Assembly (NCBI GenBank): GCA_021774955.1
Contig: JAJFIN010000380.1
Location: 1 to 8,379 of the forward strand
Direction of reading: 5' to 3'
DNA from: Alphaproteobacteria bacterium
GTDB lineage: Bacteria > Pseudomonadota > Alphaproteobacteria > M2410
DNA length: 8,379 nt
A program made the translations under genes and the position numbers. The notes under the pieces are model-generated. The model made no database searches. It was not told where the DNA came from and saw only the letters and a program-made list of their open reading frames with translations. This document shows positions 1 through 4,969 of the stretch, one piece after another. Position 1 is the first letter of the stretch. Every line of letters starts with the position of its first letter.

Positions 1-404
1 TCGATGAGTTTGGCTTTTTCGAGTTCCATGAGAGAAGTCAAAACATCGTGCTTCCATTCCGAAGGCAGTCCTTTGGTCACACGCTCAAGGTCCCACCCCT
101 CCAATAATTGATTGAACACCGTCAGGCCTTTGGGATTGGCGGCCAGGATGCGTTCTTGCTCTAACGTCAGTTCAGCGGGTTTATCGTCGAAACCTTCACG
201 CGCCAATTTCGCCAACTCAAAAAAGTTGGTGTCGAGCAATGCACAAATTTGTTCCAATCGCTTGAGGGTAAAATTGCCTTGCGAAAACACACGCTTCACA
301 CTGGCATGAGAAATGCCCAGACCTTTGGCGACATCGAGATAAGTCATGCCGTTCGCGCGCAATGCTTTTTTTAATGCACTGGTCAGTTGATCTGTTTGGC
401 TCAT
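1..404 (-). CDS. XRE-family helix-turn-helix transcriptional regulator (partial, C-terminus off the left edge)
   Basis: My own reverse-strand translation gives an open frame from the ATG at 404 to the window edge, 134 codons with no stop. The N-terminus begins MSQTDQLTSALKKAL. Residues about 8-60 form a Cro/C1-type helix-turn-helix: MTYLDVAKGLGISHASVKR carries the two HTH helices, and the following FTLKRLEQICALL is the usual helix 4-5 pattern. The remainder (about 70-134) is acidic and helical, and I do not recognise it as a ligand-binding domain. A GAGGG Shine-Dalgarno site lies about 9 bases before the ATG. The gene starts 29 bases after the stop of the upstream flavoenzyme gene on the same strand, so the two are probably co-transcribed. 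It is likely a cytoplasmic DNA-binding regulator. That it controls the neighbouring oxidoreductase is inference. Confidence 0.85.
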   Translation of the reverse strand, partial: MSQTDQLTSALKKALRANGMTYLDVAKGLGISHASVKRVFSQGNFTLKRLEQICALLDTNFFELAKLAREGFDDKPAELTLEQERILAANPKGLTVFNQLLEGWDLERVTKGLPSEWKHDVLTSLMELEKAKLI

Positions 405-433
405 GGTTCCAATTCCCTCTCGCCTATTAAATC

Positions 434-2566
434 TTAAAGCACTTCTGCCACGCGGGCTCCATCGTGAATGGCACCGTCGATAAACCCAAGACCTTTACTG
501 TCCCCGACGATGCTGACGTTGAGACCGTGGCTTTCTAATTGATCAACCAGATCTAAATTTTCACTCAGACCTTGAGCGATAATGACGGTATCAAAATCAA
601 TCGATCCTTCATTTGCATCCATCGATTGATAGATCACGCGACTTTTTTTAATCGCTTTGATCTCACTTACTGGGATCAGGGGAGCGCCTGCTTCTTTGAT
701 CTCATTCAACACCCGCCAGCGCCTGACCACAGAAAGGCCAATGCCGGGTTTTTTCTCGTCGTAGAGAACACTCACCTTACGCCCGCGTTCGACGAGGAAT
801 TCTGCAAGCTCAAGCCCCACCAGACCACCGCCAATAATAATTACACGTCGACCCAAAGGCAGCCACAAATGACTGAGCGAGCGAACCCTTCCTGGATCAT
901 TCATCATCCCCGTTACTGCGGCAAGTCGAACCAAACCACGTTTGAACGGATTGAGCTTAGTTACTTTGCGACCTCCGCCACCTTGAAACAGGGCGTGCAG
1001 GTCTGATCCGTCGAGCACATAGGATGCGTCTGATCCAGGTATTTGAGACCGCATCCGTGTCGCCCCCGTTGCCACGACCACATGGTCTGGTTTCAGTGCG
1101 TTGACCGTTTCCGGTGTTGCTTCGGTCGCCAAATGAATTTCAATGTCGAGCCGGTGCATTTCACCGATAAGATATTTCAGCAACCGTCCATTGGGTTCAT
1201 AAGCGATGGCACCGATGCGCACCGTGCCGCCGAGATGTTTGTCGCGCTCGAACAGGATCACACGATGCCCCCGCAGGCGCGCCACGCGCGCAGCCTCCAT
1301 ACCCCCCGGGCCGCCGCCAATGACGACGATGGTTTTGTTCTGCGGAGCGGGCGTGATGGCCTTGTCATACTCGAGACCGGTATAGGCATTGACCGCGCAT
1401 TTGACCGGTGCACTGAAGAAAATCTGGCTGACACAGATATAACAATAAATGCATGGTCTGATTTCTGCCTCGCGCCCTTCCGCTAACTTGCAAGGAAGAT
1501 CAGGGTCGGCCAAGAGCTTGCGCGCCATAGCAATGAAGTCTGCTTTGCCATCCCGAACGAGAGTATTTGCCGCATCCGGTTCAATACGGCCCACGGCGAT
1601 GACCGGCACCGAGACTTGCCGCTTAATTTCATGCGCGAATTCGGCAAAGCCCATCTCTTGGTGCACCAGCGGTGCTTCGGTAAAGGCCGCGCCGACCATC
1701 GGGTCGGCATAGGCGCTGACATGGACTGCATCGGCGCCCGCCTGTTCGGCGAGAACAGCAGTACGCTTGGCATCCTCAAGAGTGATGCCACCCGGCGTGC
1801 GAAACTCTTTGGCGTCGATGCGAACCCAGACGCCGAAGTCTGACTTAACCGACTTTTTGATTGCAGCGACCACTTCCTGCATCAAGCGAGCACGGTTTTC
1901 GATGGGGCCGCCATATTCGTCCTCGCGGTGGTTAGCGTAAGGCGACAAAAATGCGGATATAATATATCCGTGTGCGCAATGTATTTCGACACCATCAAAG
2001 CCGGCTTTTTCAAGTCGCACCGATGCGGCAACAAAGTGCTCGATCAAGCGGGTGATGTTACCCTTGTCGGCCTCTTTGTACGCAACCTTAGCACCTTCCT
2101 TCATGAACGAATTGATGTAGCGCCCCATCTCATCTTGGGTCAGCGCCTCCATCATATCGGTTTCAGAAAACTTCGGAATCGATGGCACAAGTTGAGGGCG
2201 ACCTTCGGCAATATCGCAGACCGCAACCTTCCCGGCGTGCTGAAGCTGGATCGCGATCTTGGCGCCGTGGCGATGAATACGGTCGGCCATTGCTGTCAGG
2301 CCTGGCAGGAAGCGATCGTCTGAAAGCCCAACCTGGTTGGGGATGGCGGTTCCTTCGGGATAGGCAATTGCGCCGACACCCATGATGATCAATCCAGCAC
2401 CGCCTTTGGCACGAGCCTCGTAATAGGCTTGGATGCGTTCACTACAGGTTCCATCACTCTCCCCGAGATTGGTTCCCATGCCGGCCATGACGATGCGATT
2501 GCGCAGCGTGAGACCGCCAATCTTCCCCGCATTCATCAAGTTCTTGTAGCGCTCCGTACTAGCCAT
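434..2566 (-). CDS. FMN/FAD/[4Fe-4S] NAD(P)H:flavin oxidoreductase, Old Yellow Enzyme / 2,4-dienoyl-CoA reductase (BaiCD-like) family
   Basis: The 710-residue protein has the three-part layout of 2,4-dienoyl-CoA reductase, trimethylamine dehydrogenase and BaiCD/BaiH. Residues about 8-365 are an FMN-binding TIM barrel, with IQLQHAGK at 106-113, the active-site HCAHGY at 196-201 and EYGG at 217-220. Cys372, Cys375, Cys378 and Cys390 fit an iron-sulfur cluster site. The spacing C-x2-C-x2-C-x11-C is nearer to trimethylamine dehydrogenase than to E. coli FadH. VIGGGPGG (415-422) is the FAD Rossmann motif, and IIIGGGLVGLE (576-586) is the NAD(P)H-binding motif. Such enzymes move hydride from NAD(P)H through FAD and the cluster to FMN, and usually reduce C=C bonds in enones. 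The start is supported by GGGAG seven bases before the ATG. An insertion near 148-175 may shape substrate access. The family is sure; the substrate is not. Confidence 0.93.
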   Translation of the reverse strand: MASTERYKNLMNAGKIGGLTLRNRIVMAGMGTNLGESDGTCSERIQAYYEARAKGGAGLIIMGVGAIAYPEGTAIPNQVGLSDDRFLPGLTAMADRIHRHGAKIAIQLQHAGKVAVCDIAEGRPQLVPSIPKFSETDMMEALTQDEMGRYINSFMKEGAKVAYKEADKGNITRLIEHFVAASVRLEKAGFDGVEIHCAHGYIISAFLSPYANHREDEYGGPIENRARLMQEVVAAIKKSVKSDFGVWVRIDAKEFRTPGGITLEDAKRTAVLAEQAGADAVHVSAYADPMVGAAFTEAPLVHQEMGFAEFAHEIKRQVSVPVIAVGRIEPDAANTLVRDGKADFIAMARKLLADPDLPCKLAEGREAEIRPCIYCYICVSQIFFSAPVKCAVNAYTGLEYDKAITPAPQNKTIVVIGGGPGGMEAARVARLRGHRVILFERDKHLGGTVRIGAIAYEPNGRLLKYLIGEMHRLDIEIHLATEATPETVNALKPDHVVVATGATRMRSQIPGSDASYVLDGSDLHALFQGGGGRKVTKLNPFKRGLVRLAAVTGMMNDPGRVRSLSHLWLPLGRRVIIIGGGLVGLELAEFLVERGRKVSVLYDEKKPGIGLSVVRRWRVLNEIKEAGAPLIPVSEIKAIKKSRVIYQSMDANEGSIDFDTVIIAQGLSENLDLVDQLESHGLNVSIVGDSKGLGFIDGAIHDGARVAEVL

Positions 2567-2634
2567 CCATTTGCTCCCGGTATTTTTCTTGAGAGCGTTA
2601 TGTCACAAATATCGTAACCCAGGCAACCATTATT

Positions 2635-2671
2635 TGATACTCTTTAGATCACATGTTGAAATTCTGATACT
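2635..2671. repeat. Direct repeat TGATACT in the divergent control region
   Basis: TGATACT occurs at 2635-2641 and again at 2665-2671, exactly 30 bases apart, close to three helical turns. It lies between the divergently transcribed flavoenzyme and 5-alpha-reductase genes. The first copy overlaps a possible plus-strand -35 element, TTGATA at 2634-2639, with a weak -10 TGAAAT at 2657-2662 (17-base spacer). It could be an operator for a regulator binding on one face of the helix. A 7-mer pair can also arise by chance, so the functional reading is weak. Confidence 0.3.
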
Positions 2672-2681
2672 TCGGCCGGTG

Positions 2682-2701
2682 GAGTTGCTCGGCTGCAACT
2701 C
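2682..2701. promoter_or_regulatory. Perfect 7-bp inverted repeat upstream of the 5-alpha-reductase gene
   Basis: GAGTTGC (2682-2688) and GCAACTC (2695-2701) are perfect reverse complements separated by the six bases TCGGCT. The repeat ends 62 bases before the plus-strand ATG, within the 197-base gap between two divergent genes. It could be a dimeric operator, for example for the XRE regulator encoded beside the flavoenzyme, or a hairpin in the 5' leader. A second, weaker pairing (CTCGG 2714-2718 with CCGAG 2729-2733) lies just downstream. The symmetry is visible; the role is inferred. Confidence 0.4.
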
Positions 2702-2763
2702 ATTGGTTAGGCTCTCGGCAGCGATCCTCCGAGCGTTTTCTCATTCAATCTAACGGACCTGAA

Positions 2764-3537
2764 ATGACACTCTCGAACTTTCTGTCGGTGGCCCTTCCTT
2801 ATGCCTATTGGGTCTATCTGGTGATTGCGATTGTGGTTTTTACTCTGTTGATTTTCCTGAGCGCACCTTATGGCCGCCATAACCGTCAAGGCTGGGGACC
2901 TCAGATGAATGCGACATTGGGTTGGACGATCATGGAATCGCCGGCCTTGTTTATGCCAGTCCTGTGCCTCGTCATAGCGGGCGTGCAGCTAACACCGGTG
3001 ACACTTGCCTTTATTTCCCTGTGGTACATTCACTATGTACAAAGAACAATTATCTACAATTGGCAGCGACGACACAGCACCAAACAATATCCTATTTTCA
3101 TCTGTGCTCTGGCTTTCGTCTATAACATTTTCAATGGCTACGTCGTTGCCTGGGATGTCTACGTCACCGATCCGATGACCAATACTGACTGGCTTTTGTC
3201 TTTACCCTTCATCTGCGGCGTGATCCTGTTTACGGTTGGCATGGCGATCAATATTTCTTCTGATCGACTTTTGCTGCGCCAACGCAATTCCCATTTGGAG
3301 GGATATATCATTCCTAACCAAGGACTGCACCGGTTTGTTGCCTCGCCTAATTACTTTGGTGAGATGTTAGAATGGGCAGGCTTTGCCATTGCGACCTGGT
3401 CGGTGGGGGGTGCACTGTTTGCTCTTTTCACCATTGCCAATCTGGGGCCGCGCGCCTTTAGCAATAGAGCCTGGTACCGCGAAACCTTTGCCGACTATCC
3501 CAAAGAGCGCAAAGCCTTGATCCCGTTCATATTGTGA
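2764..3537 (+). CDS. Steroid 5-alpha-reductase (3-oxo-5-alpha-steroid 4-dehydrogenase) family membrane protein
   Basis: The 257-residue integral membrane protein has about six hydrophobic segments (roughly 13-35, 56-76, 80-98, 108-128, 145-165 and 205-227). It resembles the SRD5A1/SRD5A2 family along its length and is nearly the same size as human SRD5A2 (254). Conserved marks include MESPAL with Glu58, HYVQRTIIY with Tyr91, INISSD with Asn163 and Asp167, GYIIP (180-184), PNYFGEMLEW (195-204) and the C-terminal YPKERKALIPFIL. From family knowledge, the Glu and Tyr contact the 3-keto group in SRD5A2, while the C-terminal half binds NADPH. The expected reaction is NADPH-dependent reduction of a delta-4 enone; a sterol, bile-acid or isoprenoid substrate is inferred only. 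No strong Shine-Dalgarno site is seen, but this ATG is the only start before the first membrane segment. The downstream SDR gene is tightly coupled. Confidence 0.92.
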   Translation: MTLSNFLSVALPYAYWVYLVIAIVVFTLLIFLSAPYGRHNRQGWGPQMNATLGWTIMESPALFMPVLCLVIAGVQLTPVTLAFISLWYIHYVQRTIIYNWQRRHSTKQYPIFICALAFVYNIFNGYVVAWDVYVTDPMTNTDWLLSLPFICGVILFTVGMAINISSDRLLLRQRNSHLEGYIIPNQGLHRFVASPNYFGEMLEWAGFAIATWSVGGALFALFTIANLGPRAFSNRAWYRETFADYPKERKALIPFIL

Positions 3538-3546
3538 GGCTCAAAG

Positions 3547-4386
3547 ATGGAACAGCGCAACATGGAAGGTAAAACAATATTGGTCACCGGTGGTAATTCC
3601 GGGATTGGTAAGGCCACCGCTCTGGAGCTTGCGTGCAGGGGCGCACGGGTTGTTATCGGGTGCCGATCACTGGAGCGCGCGCAGGGTGTGCAACAAAACG
3701 CATTGAGCAAAGGTTATGAGATAAAGGCACTGGCGCTGGATCTTGCAAGTTTTACTTCTATTCGTTCATTCGCCGATCAATTTCTAAACGAAGAAGCACG
3801 ATTGGATGTTCTCATCAACAATGCAGGTGTGATGCCGCTCAAATTTGGTCTCACAATAGACGGATTTGAATCGAATATCGGGATCAACCATCTCGGTCAC
3901 TTCCTATTGACTAATCTGCTAACGGATCGCCTTGTCTCTTGCGGACCGTCACGGGTTGTTACTGTGTCCTCTGTTGCTCATAAGAGTGGGAAAATCGACT
4001 TCGATTCCTTCCGCGATGAAAGAGCGTTCTCCTCGATCAAATCATACGCGCAAGGCAAGCTCGCCAACCTTTTGTTCAGTAACGAACTCGCGCGCCGCCT
4101 TTCGGGCACGGGCGTCACATCAAATGCCCTCCATCCCGGTGTCGTTGGCACGGGTATTGCGCGCGACTTACCGCGCTTCATTCAAAAGGTTATGCCGCTC
4201 GTCACCTTGTCGCCAGAGAAGGGAGCGGCGACGTCGCTTCACTTGGCTTGTGATCCTGTTTTGACTGACGCGACAGGCGGCTATTATCAGAAAAGCACAG
4301 CTACTCGCCCCGCCCCTCAAGCACTAAACCAAGAGCTCGCCGCGCGCTTGTGGCAGGTGAGTGAAGAGCTTACCGGACTAGCCTAA
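3547..4386 (+). CDS. Short-chain dehydrogenase/reductase (classical SDR, retinol dehydrogenase-like)
   Basis: This 279-residue cytoplasmic protein has a complete classical SDR signature. The cofactor motif TGGNSGIG is at 14-21, NNAG at 91-94, the structural/catalytic Asn is Asn114 in INHLGHF, the catalytic Ser is in VSSVAH (about 142), YAQGK (167-171) gives the YxxxK pair, and HPG is at 196-198. GCRSLERA after the second strand, with Arg40, suggests preference for NADP(H). The pattern is closest to retinol dehydrogenase / WW-domain oxidoreductase-like SDRs, which act on lipid alcohols, aldehydes or ketones; the true substrate is unknown. The start at 3547 has GAGG (3536-3539) seven bases upstream, and that site overlaps the TGA stop of the 5-alpha-reductase gene. 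This points to translational coupling and a shared pathway. The alternative Met six codons later lacks a comparable site. Confidence 0.93.
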   Translation: MEQRNMEGKTILVTGGNSGIGKATALELACRGARVVIGCRSLERAQGVQQNALSKGYEIKALALDLASFTSIRSFADQFLNEEARLDVLINNAGVMPLKFGLTIDGFESNIGINHLGHFLLTNLLTDRLVSCGPSRVVTVSSVAHKSGKIDFDSFRDERAFSSIKSYAQGKLANLLFSNELARRLSGTGVTSNALHPGVVGTGIARDLPRFIQKVMPLVTLSPEKGAATSLHLACDPVLTDATGGYYQKSTATRPAPQALNQELAARLWQVSEELTGLA

Positions 4387-4414
4387 CACAAACCGCATAG
4401 CAGACACGGTCCTA

Positions 4415-4442
4415 TTGACCCCTTTGCGCTAAGCGTTATCTT
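4415..4442 (+). promoter_or_regulatory. Possible sigma-70 promoter with embedded palindrome, upstream of the DUF4399 gene
   Basis: TTGACC (4415-4420) and TATCTT (4437-4442) are separated by 16 bases, a plausible but imperfect -35/-10 pair. Between them lies CGCTAAGCG (4427-4435), four-base arms around one central base, which could be a small operator. It sits about 50 bases before the ATG of the DUF4399 gene, in the 106-base gap after the SDR stop. This would let the small gene be transcribed independently of the reductase pair. The assignment is by eye and uncertain. Confidence 0.35.
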
Positions 4443-4492
4443 CAATCTATAAGATGGCGCCGCACCTACCCCGGCTCACAAAGGAGCAAAAT

Positions 4493-4936
4493 ATGAACAC
4501 TCGGATTTCTCACCTGATCATTCTGTGTGGTGGCTTTTTCATCGGCCTAACTATGAGCGCGTGTGCTGAAGAGAGTGGCCATTGGCCAGCCGGCGCCGAA
4601 GTTTACTTCATCGCTCCTGAAGACGGTGCTACAGTTTCCAGTCCGGTGCGCGTAGTGTTCGGCTTGCGCGGTTTGGGTATTGCACCTGCTGGTGTTGATG
4701 AGAGTGGAACTGGCCACCACCATCTCCTTATCGATACAGAGGTGCCCTCTGGTGAGGACCTTCAATATGCATTGCCGAGCGATGAACAGCATGTACATTT
4801 TGGACGCGGGCAAACAGAAGCCTTGCTCGACCTCGCGCCCGGTGAGCACACGTTACAAATGATCCTCGGGGATTGGAGCCATGTGCCCCATGATCCGCCG
4901 CTGGTTTCGCGCAAGATCATTATTCATGTCGAATGA
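4493..4936 (+). CDS. Exported DUF4399-domain protein (putative lipoprotein)
   Basis: The chosen start gives a 147-residue protein, because AAGGAG (4481-4486) lies six bases before the ATG at 4493. An in-frame ATG at 4454 would add 13 residues without a ribosome site and would bury the signal peptide. Residues 1-23 are a signal sequence (MNTRIS, hydrophobic core, TMSAC). Cys24 may be lipidated, although Met at -3 is unusual for a lipobox; signal peptidase I cleavage after ACA (residue 25) is the alternative. The mature part matches DUF4399: VYFIAPEDGATV (37-48), GTGHHHLLIDT (72-82), HVHFGRGQTE (100-109), LAPGEHTLQMILGD (114-127) and SHVPHDPP (129-136). It is probably a periplasmic beta-sandwich. 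The conserved histidines could bind a metal, but the family's function is not established as far as I know. Confidence 0.88.
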   Translation: MNTRISHLIILCGGFFIGLTMSACAEESGHWPAGAEVYFIAPEDGATVSSPVRVVFGLRGLGIAPAGVDESGTGHHHLLIDTEVPSGEDLQYALPSDEQHVHFGRGQTEALLDLAPGEHTLQMILGDWSHVPHDPPLVSRKIIIHVE

Positions 4937-4969
4937 AGGGCGTATCGAGAAAAGGTAATCTTTTATTCT

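Noticed and set aside
572..2323. Several plus-strand open frames of 130-147 residues opposite the flavoenzyme gene
   Set aside because: They lie wholly inside a well-supported minus-strand gene, lack family resemblance and clear ribosome sites, and have shadow-frame composition.
4454..4492. Upstream ATG extension of the DUF4399 gene
   Set aside because: It has no ribosome site and would place 13 residues before the signal peptide; the ATG at 4493 has a strong AAGGAG.
4950..4964. AAAAG-GTAAT-CTTTT hairpin between the convergent DUF4399 and kinase genes
   Set aside because: The stem has five mostly A-T pairs and no long T-run, too weak to call a terminator, although its position would suit one.
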